In this document: one piece after another, positions 18,601-27,166 of the stretch
How positions within the stretch are numbered: the first letter of the stretch is position 1
Layout: every line of letters begins with the position of its first letter
Source of the DNA: Sphingobacteriales bacterium
GTDB taxonomy: Bacteria; Bacteroidota; Bacteroidia; Chitinophagales; Chitinophagaceae
Direction: 5' to 3'
Assembly (NCBI GenBank): GCA_024642285.1
Contig: JAHEBJ010000022.1
Span: 1 to 37,203 of the forward strand
Length of the DNA stretch: 37,203 nucleotides
Notes under the pieces: model-generated
What the model was told of the DNA's origin: nothing
What the model saw: only the letters and a program-made list of their open reading frames with translations
Databases searched by the model: none
Program-made: the position numbers and the translations under genes

Positions 18601-21600
18601 CCGCCACGGTCTTGTTCCCCCGCAGAAACCGCAAAAGACGCTGATTGTCTGTTGCTGATCGTTTTAAAACTGAGATTATTTGACTTATCCATTTTATTAA
18701 GCGTATGGATGAGCCAGATATTTTCAAAACCGGTTTTTATATTGTAGCTGATCTGTTCACCCGGTTCAGCGCTCCCTTTCGTTACATCAACTTTTACAGC
18801 ATCGTAAATTTTTTCTGTTGCTGAATTACCAGTCAGTTGAATAAATTTTTCTGCCTTAACTAATTCTCCATAATTATCTTTTGTAGTGGCAACAATTTTG
18901 TACCAGCCCGCTCCAAACGAGAAGCCAGAAACGAGAAACGGTTTATTCTCTAGAGTTGAATCAGTCTTGGTAAATAATTGTTCTCCCAACGGCCAGGTGC
19001 CTTTTTGAAGTTCATCTTTGTAAATATCGTAGGGAAATAATGATTCGTATTCAATTTTACTCATCGTAAACTGGTCGGGCATTTCCCAATATCTTTCACG
19101 GAAAATTTTTGTTGGAGATTGTACTTTGGTAATGCTGACATTCACTTCTGCTTTTTCAAAAATATCATTAAGATTAGTACTGCTGATCTTAAGATCCTTT
19201 AAACTGTCTGCTGGTAAAGTTTCCGGCATATTGATGTTAAGCTGTAGTGCCTGGTAGGACACCGCAACCGAGGTATTGCCGCTGCGGGTTTCGCCGTTGA
19301 TGTCGGTAATATCAGCACTCACTTCATAGTAAAATGTTGGCTGATCTTTTTTATCAACCGTTTCATCAGGTAAGGCTTTAAAGGTGATTTTAAATTCTCC
19401 TTTGGCATCTGTTTCGGTAATGCCATTGGTAATTTCCATTTCTTCGCTGCTGAATGATGGTCTGTAGCGACCCCAACCAAACCAGATGGGATAACGAACC
19501 TTGCGTACCACACGATAACTTACTTTAGCACCGTCGATATTATTACCGGCATAAGCTTTTGCAGTGCCGGTAACTTTCACGCTGTCGTTAATCCGGTAAG
19601 TGCCTTTAGGTTTTTGTATCTCGGCAAAAAACTTAGGGCGTTTATATTCTTCCACGCTAAAGCTGTAAGAAGCCCGGGTTACTGAATCGTAAAGACTGAA
19701 ACTTCCGTTCATTACCCCTTCAGGCAAGCGGAACGTTCCTTTGTAGCTGCCAAATTCATTGGTTGTCACGGTAAGTTCAGCTGACTTCTGCCCGCTGGCA
19801 TCTTTTAATATAAGTTTAGTTTTAAAATTGGGAACCACAGCGCTTTTTAAAATGTCTTTTTCTCTGGAAACTACAATGCCCTTAAAGTACAGGGTTTGTC
19901 CGGGCCGGTAAATAGAACGGTCTGTAAATAAAAAAGTACGGGTTTCCAGTTCATTTATATAGCTGTTGTAATTGCTGGTGTAATGGTTCTCATCCATAAA
20001 CAATTCATCTTTTTCATGAACAACCTGTATTAAAAAATTGCGATAACTTTTTGTTTCCTTTACTTTGAAGAATCCGTTTTTATCGCTGGTGTATTTTTCA
20101 AGTTTAGTGTCTATTGTACGGCTGGTATTGTAATCGTATTTAGCTTCCCACAACTGAATTTCAGCATTGGCAATCGGTAAACCATTATCCCGGTTAAGCA
20201 CGTAATAGTCGTTTTGATTGGTATGTATATAGCTGATATTGCTTACATAGGTAAGTTGTTTTGCAATAATGTTCTTGGTAAGCGAAAAATCAGCTTCAAT
20301 ACTGGCCAGGATAAAATAGATACCATTGTCCAGCCCATCAATTTTTATTTCTGCTGCATGCTGCTGATAGTCTTGCAGGTCGGGCAGGTTAATGCTCCAG
20401 TTTTTAACGGGTTTTAGTTTTGTGTAATCCCCCCAGGTTTTTTCGTAGTCTCTCCGGTCAAACTTTTTAATTTCCTCCCTGGTTATTTTTACAACCCTCA
20501 GGTAAACGGTTTTAATGTTTTTATATTTTACCAATGTGCGGAAAGGCTGTTGCGGAATATTTACTTTTTCTGTTTCCAGATTCAGATACGGCTGCTCGAT
20601 CTTTTTGGCGGCGTTCATCGCATTAATACCTCCTTCTGATTTTGGAAACCTTGCATAAGCCTGTTGAAATAATACTGCAGCCCTTTTTATTTCGTACTGA
20701 TTGGCTGTCTTTGTAAAAGGCTCGTATTCTTCACCCCGTTCCAGATAGATCTGTCCACGTAAGTACATGGCCATAGCAGCTGCAGGGTTAGTTGCGTATT
20801 TTTTTTCCATGTCCAGCAAAGCATCTTCATACAATTTTTCTTTTACGGGAGATACTGAACCTTCATGTACAAAGTTTAAACGAATAAGGTCAGCATCCAG
20901 AAGTGCATCCGGACTGACATCGGCAATGTGAAATTTTAAAATATCCTGTAACAGCACTAATGCTTTGTGTTGTAACGATGCGGTGTCTTTTGTTTTAAAA
21001 GAAGCGGTAACAAATTCCTTTACCGGTGAAAATGCTGTATCGTTATCTATCTTAAATTGATAGGTGGGTTTGGTAACATCGCTTTCATCATTTATGTAAA
21101 ATTCCAGCGCCCGGTGTGCTAAAAAATCGTAGAGGGTAGGGCGTAGCTGCCTGGTGTTCTCTCCTTTGATGATGATGGCATCAAGTCCATCGAGTTTTGT
21201 GTTTTTTAAAAGAACATCATTCTGTAAAGATGCCTTGTACAGTTTGGAAATCGTAGCGTTTAGTTTATCAATGCTCCATGTTGTGATATCTTTACTTTTT
21301 TCTTCGGCCAGTTTTGTACGGTCATAAAATTTCCAGCGGTTATTTTGCAGGTATTGCCAGAACATTTCGGCATGCATACTTTGCAGGATATTTTTTGCCG
21401 GCGCTTTAGCTTTGGCGATCAGAGTGTCAACAAAGAAGATATTGTTCTCATCGCTGTCTTCTTCTACCAAGTTACGGTATTTGATCTGGTAAATGCAGGC
21501 TTTTATTTGCTGTGCATCGTTACCTGCCTTAATGGCCAGGTTAAAAATAACCATCACTTCTATCAGGGCTGATTTGGCAAGGCCTTTACTTTCGAGGGTT

Positions 21601-21707
21601 TCTACTTTTTTCCAGTTAGATTCGTAATCATTTGTTGTTTGTGCCATTGTATTTATTGGTATACCCGTTATCAGTAGAAAAAACAGGAAGAAATTCTTTA
21701 AAAACAT
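15618..21707 (-). CDS. Bacterial alpha-2-macroglobulin, thioester type, 2029 residues
   Basis: A very large periplasmic protease trap. A signal peptide (residues 1-22, ending MAQ) has no lipobox cysteine, unlike the lipoprotein YfhM of E. coli. Residues about 25-370 form a helical, partly TPR-like region. MG-type domains follow; SIYRPGQTLYFKGI near residue 597 is the typical MG2 strand. The A2M core begins at FFFPDLKTDADGN near residue 1249. The thioester motif is intact: C1479-A-E-Q1482 in YPYECAEQIF, where the Cys and Gln side chains cross-link to capture a protease. The last 90 residues form the receptor-binding-like domain. Protease cleavage of a bait region would trigger capture. No pbpC (PBP1c), the common partner, lies nearby. 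Three repeat-like DNA tracts lie in frame inside the gene. Confidence 0.95.
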   Translation of the reverse strand: MFLKNFFLFFLLITGIPINTMAQTTNDYESNWKKVETLESKGLAKSALIEVMVIFNLAIKAGNDAQQIKACIYQIKYRNLVEEDSDENNIFFVDTLIAKAKAPAKNILQSMHAEMFWQYLQNNRWKFYDRTKLAEEKSKDITTWSIDKLNATISKLYKASLQNDVLLKNTKLDGLDAIIIKGENTRQLRPTLYDFLAHRALEFYINDESDVTKPTYQFKIDNDTAFSPVKEFVTASFKTKDTASLQHKALVLLQDILKFHIADVSPDALLDADLIRLNFVHEGSVSPVKEKLYEDALLDMEKKYATNPAAAMAMYLRGQIYLERGEEYEPFTKTANQYEIKRAAVLFQQAYARFPKSEGGINAMNAAKKIEQPYLNLETEKVNIPQQPFRTLVKYKNIKTVYLRVVKITREEIKKFDRRDYEKTWGDYTKLKPVKNWSINLPDLQDYQQHAAEIKIDGLDNGIYFILASIEADFSLTKNIIAKQLTYVSNISYIHTNQNDYYVLNRDNGLPIANAEIQLWEAKYDYNTSRTIDTKLEKYTSDKNGFFKVKETKSYRNFLIQVVHEKDELFMDENHYTSNYNSYINELETRTFLFTDRSIYRPGQTLYFKGIVVSREKDILKSAVVPNFKTKLILKDASGQKSAELTVTTNEFGSYKGTFRLPEGVMNGSFSLYDSVTRASYSFSVEEYKRPKFFAEIQKPKGTYRINDSVKVTGTAKAYAGNNIDGAKVSYRVVRKVRYPIWFGWGRYRPSFSSEEMEITNGITETDAKGEFKITFKALPDETVDKKDQPTFYYEVSADITDINGETRSGNTSVAVSYQALQLNINMPETLPADSLKDLKISSTNLNDIFEKAEVNVSITKVQSPTKIFRERYWEMPDQFTMSKIEYESLFPYDIYKDELQKGTWPLGEQLFTKTDSTLENKPFLVSGFSFGAGWYKIVATTKDNYGELVKAEKFIQLTGNSATEKIYDAVKVDVTKGSAEPGEQISYNIKTGFENIWLIHTLNKMDKSNNLSFKTISNRQSASFAVSAGEQDRGGMAMSYAFVLHNRIYRGYESFSIPWSNKDLNISYETFRDKLLPGAEEKWKVKITGNKGEKVAAEMLAGMYDASLDQFKPHNWYRPNIWPGLNNAISWTANGFTEVNSEEFNQTGFDYLNAVNKTYDRLLGFQSNYYRGRGIVAYSMDGALPPPPSPGRASEEKIQEIKVDQVAATKLAYTQTDELFLMANMALDSTSNNKLQTSNNSVQVRKNFNETAFFFPDLKTDADGNIEFSFTMPEALTQWKLMTLGHTKDMATAYSTKTVVTQKTLMVQPNAPRFMREGDNMEFSAKIVNLSDKELTGIATLELLDAANNNAVDGWFKNVFPNQYFTVAAGQSEAVKFPMEIPFNFNSAMSYRIVAKAGDYSDGEEMAIPILTNRMLVTESLPINLRNTTTKTFKYDKLLNSASSTTITNHALTVEYTSNPAWYAVQALPYLMEYPYECAEQIFNRYYANTLASYITKASPKIKAVFEQWKNVDTAALLSNLQKNEELKSALLQETPWVLDAQNENQQKKNIALLFDMARMSREQQTAFNKLKEMQSNSGGFVWFKGGRDDRYMTQYIITGIGHLRKLNALTGDNYQTIKTVIDKAIPYLDKQIKDDYDYLIKYKTKLDQNNLSSIQIQYLYMRSFFIEYKIADASQTAYNYYQSQAKKYWLSNSKYMQAMIALALHRSNDGVTPKAIIKSLKENSINKEEMGMYWKEWTTSGYYWHQAPIERQAMMIEAFIDIDKNNNTVDDLKTWLLKQKQTQNWKTTKATAEACYALLLGGNNWLAQEKQVTINLGTTIVKSTDDKTEAGTGYFKKRFDAEKVNPAMGNIAVSISKSSNQQIGTSTSWGSVYWQYFEDLDKITPAETPVKLVKKLFIEKKSDKGPVLVALEDGAQLKVGDKVKVRIELKVDRDMEYVHMKDMRAACMETTNVLSEYKYQGGLGYYESTKDASTNFFFGWLARGSYVFEYPMFVTHAGNFSNGITSIQCMYAPEFTSHSEGIRVNVE
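16101..16140. repeat. Repeat-like AAATC tract inside the A2M gene
   Basis: The plus strand reads as iterations of GATTTG / TTGATG (for example GATTTGTTGATTTGATGATT), a pattern I know from short intergenic repeats of Bacteroidota. It is in frame and encodes the SKSSNQQIGTSTS stretch of the A2M C-terminal region. No other copy is visible in this window, so the repeat identity is from memory. Confidence 0.5.
17988..18021. repeat. Repeat-like TTTGAAG tract inside the A2M gene
   Basis: Three near-copies of TTTGAAGTT follow each other, with TTATTTGAAGTTG last. In the gene frame it encodes STSNNKLQTSNNSVQ, a polar low-complexity linker just before the A2M core domain. Confidence 0.5.
18914..18940. 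repeat. Repeat-like ACGAGAA tract inside the A2M gene
   Basis: AACGAGAAGCCAGAAACGAG and the following AAACG form a degenerate GAGAA-type tandem. In the A2M frame it encodes the PFLVSGFSF segment before GWYKI. It resembles short Bacteroidota tandem elements but is less clear than the other two. Confidence 0.35.
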
Positions 21708-21900
21708 GTTGATCTATTTAATTACAATATACAATTTGTTGAGTAGCTATTGTGAGTGAAGAAAAATATAACAATTTATAAAGAGATGGAATCAACACCT
21801 GTTTTGCATAAATAGTTGCTTTATATTTCGTTAACAATACATTAATAAGGATAACTAAACAAAAGGCATACAAATTTGTCTATATAATTACACAGTTTGA

Positions 21901-21918
21901 AAGCATTCATGAATGCTT
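21901..21918. promoter_or_regulatory. Perfect 18-bp palindrome
   Basis: AAGCATTCATGAATGCTT is its own reverse complement. As RNA it folds into a 7-bp hairpin with a CATG loop; as DNA it could be a dimeric regulator's operator. Two shorter palindromes, ACAAATTTGT at 21870-21879 and CAAATTTG at 21922-21929, flank it. Confidence 0.5.
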
Positions 21919-21948
21919 AATCAAATTTGTTACATGGCTATACTTTAA

Positions 21949-21979
21949 GGGCCGGGGCGAAAGTTCCGGTTCTTTTTTT
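21949..21979 (+). terminator. Orphan plus-strand intrinsic terminator
   Basis: GGGCCGGGGC, a GAAA tetraloop, GTTCCGGTTC and then seven T. In plus-strand RNA this is a 10-bp stem with four G-U pairs, capped by a GNRA loop and followed by U7. On the minus strand the G-U pairs become A-C mismatches and no U-tract follows, so it works in the plus direction only. Confidence 0.75.
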
Positions 21980-21989
21980 GGGGAAAAAT

Positions 21990-22017
21990 AAATCCCCCGA
22001 TATTTATCGGGGGATTT
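21990..22017 (-). terminator. sucD terminator
   Basis: AAATCCCCCGATA pairs perfectly with TATCGGGGGATTT around a tiny TT centre (in practice 11-12 bp with a 4-6 base loop). On the minus strand it is followed by ATTTTTCCCC and lies 22 bp after the sucD stop. Confidence 0.88.
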
Positions 22018-22039
22018 AGTAAAATCTATTTCAAGTTTT

Positions 22040-22915
22040 TTATTTTCCCATCACTTCTGCCATGGTCTTTCCTATATCGGCTGGACTTGCTACTACGTGA
22101 ATCCCACACTCACCCATGATCTTCATTTTTGCTGCAGCAGTATCATCGGCTCCGCCAACAATTGCACCAGCATGGCCCATTCGGCGCCCGGGAGGGGCTG
22201 TCTGGCCTGCAATAAAACCAACAACCGGTTTTTTGTTTCCGGTTGATTTGATATAATGAGCTGCTTCTGCTTCCATGCCGCCACCAATTTCACCAATCAT
22301 TACAATTGCATCAGTCTCACTGTCGTTCATAAATAATTCAACAGCTTCTTTTGTTGTTGTTCCAATAATTGGATCGCCACCAATACCAATAGCCGTGGAA
22401 ATACCAAGGCCCGCTTTCGCAACCTGGTCGGCAGCTTCGTAAGTAAGTGTTCCCGATTTTGATACGATGCCTATACGTCCTTTCTTAAAAATAAAACCAG
22501 GCATGATACCCACTTTACATTCTTCGGCAGTAATAACACCTGGGCAGTTTGGTCCAACGAGTCTGGTCTTTTTATTCAGCAAATAATTTTTCACTTTTAC
22601 CATGTCTTGTACAGGTATTCCTTCGGTGATGCAAACAACTAACGCAATACCTGCATCAGCAGCTTCCATAATAGCATCGGCTGCAAAAGCCGGTGGAACA
22701 AAAATAATGCTCACATCAGCGCCGGTAGTTTTCACCGCATCGGCTACAGTGTTAAAAACGGGCTTATCTAAATGAGTACTGCCGCCTTTACCCGGTGTTA
22801 CACCACCAACTACTTTGGTGCCATATTCTATCATTTGTGTGGCATGAAAAGTGCCCTCTGTGCCTGTAAAACCCTGCACAATTATTTTGGAATCTTTATT
22901 AACTAAAACAGACAT
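22040..22915 (-). CDS. sucD: Succinyl-CoA ligase (ADP-forming), alpha subunit
   Basis: With SucC it converts succinyl-CoA to succinate with substrate-level phosphorylation in the TCA cycle. The 291-residue protein has the normal length and all landmarks: the CoA-binding Rossmann start ([18 protein letters not shown]), [32 protein letters not shown], and the phosphorylated histidine H248 in [11 protein letters not shown]. The partner sucC is not in this window; Bacteroidota often keep the two apart. It has its own -7 box and a strong terminator, so it is probably monocistronic, although it follows mlaF by 79 bp. Confidence 0.98.
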   Translation of the reverse strand: MSVLVNKDSKIIVQGFTGTEGTFHATQMIEYGTKVVGGVTPGKGGSTHLDKPVFNTVADAVKTTGADVSIIFVPPAFAADAIMEAADAGIALVVCITEGIPVQDMVKVKNYLLNKKTRLVGPNCPGVITAEECKVGIMPGFIFKKGRIGIVSKSGTLTYEAADQVAKAGLGISTAIGIGGDPIIGTTTKEAVELFMNDSETDAIVMIGEIGGGMEAEAAHYIKSTGNKKPVVGFIAGQTAPPGRRMGHAGAIVGGADDTAAAKMKIMGECGIHVVASPADIGKTMAEVMGK

Positions 22916-22949
22916 GATGCAATTATAAATTTAATATTAAGAATTGGCG

Positions 22950-22957
22950 CAAAGATA
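22950..22957 (-). promoter_or_regulatory. Predicted sucD -7 box
   Basis: TATCTTTG on the minus strand fits TAnnTTTG exactly and would start a leader of about 28 bases. No clear TTTG lies at the -33 distance. Confidence 0.4.
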
Positions 22958-22994
22958 AGGGAGATAGGGGATTGTTTGTGAGGATTTTTAGCTA

Positions 22995-23804
22995 TCACTT
23001 CAACAACTCATCCATATCTCTGTCGTCGCTGATCTTGCCTTTGGCTTCCAACATGCGCATATCTTTTGCGTCCTGTAGAAACTCCGAAGCAAAAATAAAA
23101 TCGTTAAGTAATTTATTTTTTGAGAAGATGATGTCTTTTTTGTTGCCTGCCCACTCTTTTTTTCCTTCATAGAGATAGATAATGTTTTCACCCATTTCCA
23201 TCACACTGTTCATATCGTGGGTGTTGATAACTGTGGTCATGTTAAATTCACGGGTCAGTTCAAGTATCAGGTGATCAATAACCATTGAGGTTTGCGGATC
23301 GAGCCCGGAATTTGGTTCATCGCAAAATAAATATTTGGGATTAAGAACTACGGCACGGGCAATACCCACCCGTTTTTTCATTCCACCGCTAAGCTGTGCC
23401 GGAAATTTTTTATTTACCTCTTGCAGGTTAACTCTTTCCAGCACTTCATTCACCCGTTTAAGTTTTTCAGGAAAAGAATTAGTAGTAAACATGTCTAAAG
23501 GGAACATGATGTTTTGCTCTACAGTCATACTATCGAACAATGCAGAGCCCTGGAAAAGCATGCCGATCTGCTGCCTCAGTTCTTTTCTTTCTTCAATGCC
23601 CATATCGGTAAAACTTATGCCGTCATAAATAATCTCTCCAGCATTCGGTTCAAATAATCCAACCAGGCATTTTTGCAATACAGTTTTGCCGCTGCCGCTC
23701 TGCCCAATAATCAGATTGGCTTTGCCTGTTTCCATAACATGACTAACATCGTCCAGCACAACTTTATCGCCGAAACTTTTCTTTATATTTTTAAATTCGA
23801 TCAT
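22995..23804 (-). CDS. mlaF: ABC transporter ATPase, MlaF type
   Basis: The ATPase of a Mla-type phospholipid transporter in the inner membrane. The 269-residue protein has Walker A GQSGSGKT at 34-41, Q-loop MLFQGSALFDS near residue 82, signature LSGGM at 138-142 (LSGGMKKRVGIAR is typical for MlaF), Walker B with D162-E163, DPQTS and the H-loop H196 in INTHDM. A C-terminal tail of about 50 residues, rich in Asp and Lys, follows the ATPase core. It lies 10 bp after mlaE, so the two form one operon. The MCE-domain partner (MlaD) is not next to them. Confidence 0.93.
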   Translation of the reverse strand: MIEFKNIKKSFGDKVVLDDVSHVMETGKANLIIGQSGSGKTVLQKCLVGLFEPNAGEIIYDGISFTDMGIEERKELRQQIGMLFQGSALFDSMTVEQNIMFPLDMFTTNSFPEKLKRVNEVLERVNLQEVNKKFPAQLSGGMKKRVGIARAVVLNPKYLFCDEPNSGLDPQTSMVIDHLILELTREFNMTTVINTHDMNSVMEMGENIIYLYEGKKEWAGNKKDIIFSKNKLLNDFIFASEFLQDAKDMRMLEAKGKISDDRDMDELLK

Positions 23805-23814
23805 TGCAGATTTC

Positions 23815-24558
23815 TTATTCGTTTAGTAAGAGGGCAGCAAGAATATAGTCGGCAAACAAGATCATCACACAACTAACAACTACACTTTTAGTGCTGCTCC
23901 TTCCTATTTCCAAGGCGCCGCCTTTTACATAATAACCATAGTAAGATGGGATAGTGCTAATTATAAAAGCAAAAGTATAGGCCTTAACCAAAGCAAAAAT
24001 TACATTGTACGGTACAAAATTCATGAGCAGGCCCATGTCATAAGTATCAGCTGATAATATTCCTGTAGCAACGCCTGCTATTCGTCCGCCTAAAATTCCC
24101 AGAACCATCGATATTACAACCAGCATAGGAATAGTTAATAAACATGCAACGATCTTCGGCATAATTAAAAACGACTTGGTATTGATACCCATGATCTCCA
24201 AAGCATCAATCTGTTCACTCACACGCATGTTGCCCAGTTCACTGGCTATCTTACTGCCGATAACACCGGCAAGTACGATACAAACTACAGTAGGTGCAAA
24301 TTCAAGGATAACTGTATCTCTTACAATTTGTGCAATTGTAGAAGCAGGAATGAGCGGACTAACCAATTGATAGGAAGTCTGCACTGCACTAACCGCACCC
24401 ATAAAAACAGAGATGATAATTACGATACCAAGTGAACCTATACCAATTTCAACACATTGGTGCATCAGTTCCTTCCAGTACATGCGCATATTTTCGGGCC
24501 GGGTAAACATACCCTTCAGCATCATCAGGTAACGGCCAAAATGGTTAAAAAAAAGCAT
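23815..24558 (-). CDS. mlaE: MlaE/YrbE-family ABC permease
   Basis: The membrane permease of the Mla-type phospholipid transporter. The 247-residue protein has an amphipathic N-terminal helix and about five membrane segments. The conserved region reads VCIVLAGVIGSKIASELGNM, then RVSEQIDALEIMGINTKSFLIMPK, the diagnostic MlaE box. Length fits the family (about 260). It heads the mlaE-mlaF operon. The 143-bp upstream gap to maeB shows no clear -7 box. In Gram-negatives the system moves phospholipids between the membranes, which keeps the outer membrane asymmetric; the direction in this group is not settled by sequence. Confidence 0.93.
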   Translation of the reverse strand: MLFFNHFGRYLMMLKGMFTRPENMRMYWKELMHQCVEIGIGSLGIVIIISVFMGAVSAVQTSYQLVSPLIPASTIAQIVRDTVILEFAPTVVCIVLAGVIGSKIASELGNMRVSEQIDALEIMGINTKSFLIMPKIVACLLTIPMLVVISMVLGILGGRIAGVATGILSADTYDMGLLMNFVPYNVIFALVKAYTFAFIISTIPSYYGYYVKGGALEIGRSSTKSVVVSCVMILFADYILAALLLNE

Positions 24559-24701
24559 TTTCAGTTTTAGATTATCTCAACGAATTTAAGGATAATAAAT
24601 TTGTATGAATTGATTTGGATTTCCTCAATGCATTTCAATTTGCTATAATGACAATTTTGATTATTCACTAATCTTGTACATTCCCCCTTCAGGGACAGGA
24701 G

Positions 24702-27050
24702 CTACATTTCCTGAGCTATATTCTTTTTACGTTTCCACCACTTACTTTTCTTTACCACTTCCCTGGTATTGGTTTTACATTTAGTTTGTGCATCCATAAC
24801 TGCAATAAGTACCATGTTGAAAATAGAACGGATGGAACTGCCCAATTGCAAAACATGAACCGGTTTATTTAATCCCAAAAGGATGGGGCCAATGGAATCT
24901 GTTCCCGAAACTTCCTGTAATAAATTATATGCAATATTTCCTGCTGCCAGATTAGGGAAGATAAGTACGTTCACTTCTCCATCAAGTAATTCAGTGAACG
25001 GATAATTTTCTTTCAGGATTTCTTTATTGAAGGCCAGAATGCCCTGTACATCACCATCGCAGATAAGTGAAGGATCTTTTTCTTTTACTATCTGCCTTGC
25101 ACGCCGAACTAAATTCGCTTCGGGGGAATCACTGCTGCCAAAATTAGAATAAGATAACATAGCAATACGCGGTTTGATGTTAAAGAGTTTTACCTCTTTG
25201 GCCACCAGCAATGTTATTTCAGCCAGTTCTTCGGCAGTGGGGTTGAAATTTACTGTGGTATCAGCTAGGAACAATGGTCCACGTTTTGTAAACATGATGT
25301 ACATCCCCGCAATTTTCTTAACACCTGGCTCGGTTCCTATAATCTGCAATGCAGGCCTGATGGTGTCAGGGTAGCTTCTGCTTAATCCACTGATCATGCA
25401 ATCGGCTTCGCCATTTTCTATCAACATGCAACCAAAATGATTACGGTCCTTCATGGCTTTATAGCTCTCATATTTATTTATACCCTTGCGATGACGCTTT
25501 TCGAAGAATAGATCGCCATATTTTTTGCGGAGACTTTCATGCTTGTCATCTTTTGGATTCATAATTGGCATTCCTTCCAGGTCAATTCCATTCTCTTCTG
25601 CAATATTTGCAATCCTGTCTTCCTTGCCCAACAGGATAGGATAGGCCACACCTTCTTCCATAGCCAGCTGCGCCACTTTTAAAATTTTAATATTTTCTGC
25701 ATCGGCAAATACAATGCGTTTTGGATCTTTACGTGCTTTACTGCTTATAACACGACTTAGTTGATTATCGAGTCCCAAACGATTATTCAGGTTTTCAATA
25801 TATCCCTCCCAATCGGTGATAGGATGTTTGGCTACGCCGCTTTCCATTGCTGCTTTGGCAACGGCAGGCGCTACTGTTGCAAGTAACCGGGGATCCAGCG
25901 GCTTTGGTATAATATATTGAGGACCGAAAATAATTGTCTTTTCGTTGTAAGCAAGGTTTACAATATCAGGCACGGGGGCCTTGGTTAACTCAGCCAAAGC
26001 CCTTACGGCAGCCAGTTTCATGGCTTCGTTAATTTGAGTGGCACGTACATCCAGTGCGCCACGAAAAATATAAGGGAAGCCCAAAACATTATTCACCTGG
26101 TTAGGATAATCACTGCGGCCGGTGGCCATGATGATGTCCTTGCGTACTGCTACGGCGGTATCATAGTTTATCTCCGAATCGGGATTAGCCATAGCAAAAA
26201 CGATCGGATGTTTTGCCATGCTTTTCACCATTTCAGCTGTAACCACATTTCCAATACTTAATCCGATAAACACATCTGCATCTTTCAACGCTTTCTTAAG
26301 GTCATAATCTTTGTATTTGGCATCTACGCAAAAATCTTTTTTTACGTCTTCCACATCTTCACGGCCCTTGTATAAAATTCCTTTGCGATCGAAAACCATA
26401 AAGTTGCTGTGCTTTGCACCCAGCGATTCGTACAACTTAATGCAGGCCATGGCTGCAGCACCTGCTCCATTCACCACAAATCTTACTTTATCAATTTTCT
26501 TTTTTTGCAGGATCAATGCATTCAGTAACGCAGCAGCACTAATGATGGCTGTGCCATGCTGATCGTCGTGCATGATGGGAATCTTACAACGCTTCTTCAG
26601 TTCCTGTTCAATATAAAAACATTCAGGTGCTTTGATATCCTCTAAATTAATTCCACCAAAAGTTGGTTCCAATGCCTGAACGATCTGCACAAATTTTTCG
26701 GGATCTCTTTCGTTGATCTCGATATCAAACACGTCGATATCTGCAAATATTTTAAATAGTACACCCTTTCCTTCCATTACCGGTTTACCTGCTTCGGGGC
26801 CAATATCACCAAGCCCAAGAACAGCAGTACCATTGCTGATTACGCCAACTAAGTTTCCTTTAGCTGTATATTTATAAACTTCTTCGGTATTTGCAGCAAT
26901 TTCAAGACAAGGTTCGGCTACGCCCGGTGAATAGGCCAGCGAAAGATCTCTTTGCGTTTTGGCTTCCTTAGTTGGCACAACTTCTATTTTGCCCGGACGT
27001 CCTTTTGAATGGTAGTCTAATGCTTCCTGTTTACGCAAATCTTTTGCCAT
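24702..27050 (-). CDS. maeB: NADP-dependent malic enzyme with C-terminal phosphotransacetylase domain
   Basis: Converts malate to pyruvate and CO2 and yields NADPH. The 782-residue protein has the MaeB fusion: malic enzyme in the first half, phosphotransacetylase (PTA) fold from about residue 430 on. Landmarks are [15 protein letters not shown] and [20 protein letters not shown] near the N-terminus, the cofactor strand [20 protein letters not shown], and [11 protein letters not shown]. The PTA part starts near [15 protein letters not shown] and contains [20 protein letters not shown]. In known MaeB the PTA domain binds acetyl-CoA and regulates the enzyme but does not act as PTA; that is family knowledge. 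It appears to be a single gene with gaps of 143 and 116 bp around it. Confidence 0.97.
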   Translation of the reverse strand: MAKDLRKQEALDYHSKGRPGKIEVVPTKEAKTQRDLSLAYSPGVAEPCLEIAANTEEVYKYTAKGNLVGVISNGTAVLGLGDIGPEAGKPVMEGKGVLFKIFADIDVFDIEINERDPEKFVQIVQALEPTFGGINLEDIKAPECFYIEQELKKRCKIPIMHDDQHGTAIISAAALLNALILQKKKIDKVRFVVNGAGAAAMACIKLYESLGAKHSNFMVFDRKGILYKGREDVEDVKKDFCVDAKYKDYDLKKALKDADVFIGLSIGNVVTAEMVKSMAKHPIVFAMANPDSEINYDTAVAVRKDIIMATGRSDYPNQVNNVLGFPYIFRGALDVRATQINEAMKLAAVRALAELTKAPVPDIVNLAYNEKTIIFGPQYIIPKPLDPRLLATVAPAVAKAAMESGVAKHPITDWEGYIENLNNRLGLDNQLSRVISSKARKDPKRIVFADAENIKILKVAQLAMEEGVAYPILLGKEDRIANIAEENGIDLEGMPIMNPKDDKHESLRKKYGDLFFEKRHRKGINKYESYKAMKDRNHFGCMLIENGEADCMISGLSRSYPDTIRPALQIIGTEPGVKKIAGMYIMFTKRGPLFLADTTVNFNPTAEELAEITLLVAKEVKLFNIKPRIAMLSYSNFGSSDSPEANLVRRARQIVKEKDPSLICDGDVQGILAFNKEILKENYPFTELLDGEVNVLIFPNLAAGNIAYNLLQEVSGTDSIGPILLGLNKPVHVLQLGSSIRSIFNMVLIAVMDAQTKCKTNTREVVKKSKWWKRKKNIAQEM

Positions 27051-27166
27051 AAGTCAATTCATGTTTAATATACCGATGGATAAGCCCATACGTATCTGTT
27101 TGTGGTAATAGTTTATCAGGGAAGTGCAAATTACATAAATACGGGGATAGTCAGCTTATATCAATA

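Larger units (their letters stand above)
21836..21979 (+). ncRNA. Candidate small RNA ending at an orphan plus-strand terminator
   Basis: The 332-bp gap 21708-22039 lies between two minus-strand genes, yet it has a plus-strand-only terminator at 21949-21979 with no plus-strand gene before it. A possible promoter is TTTG at 21803-21806 with TATATTTC at 21822-21829 (7 of 8 matches to TAnnTTTG, last base wrong; 15-base spacer, shorter than usual). That would give a transcript of about 145 bases. It would hold a 7-bp hairpin at 21901-21918 and the terminator hairpin. There is no open reading frame of note. The start is a guess; the 3' end is much firmer. I recognise no Rfam family. Confidence 0.4.
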
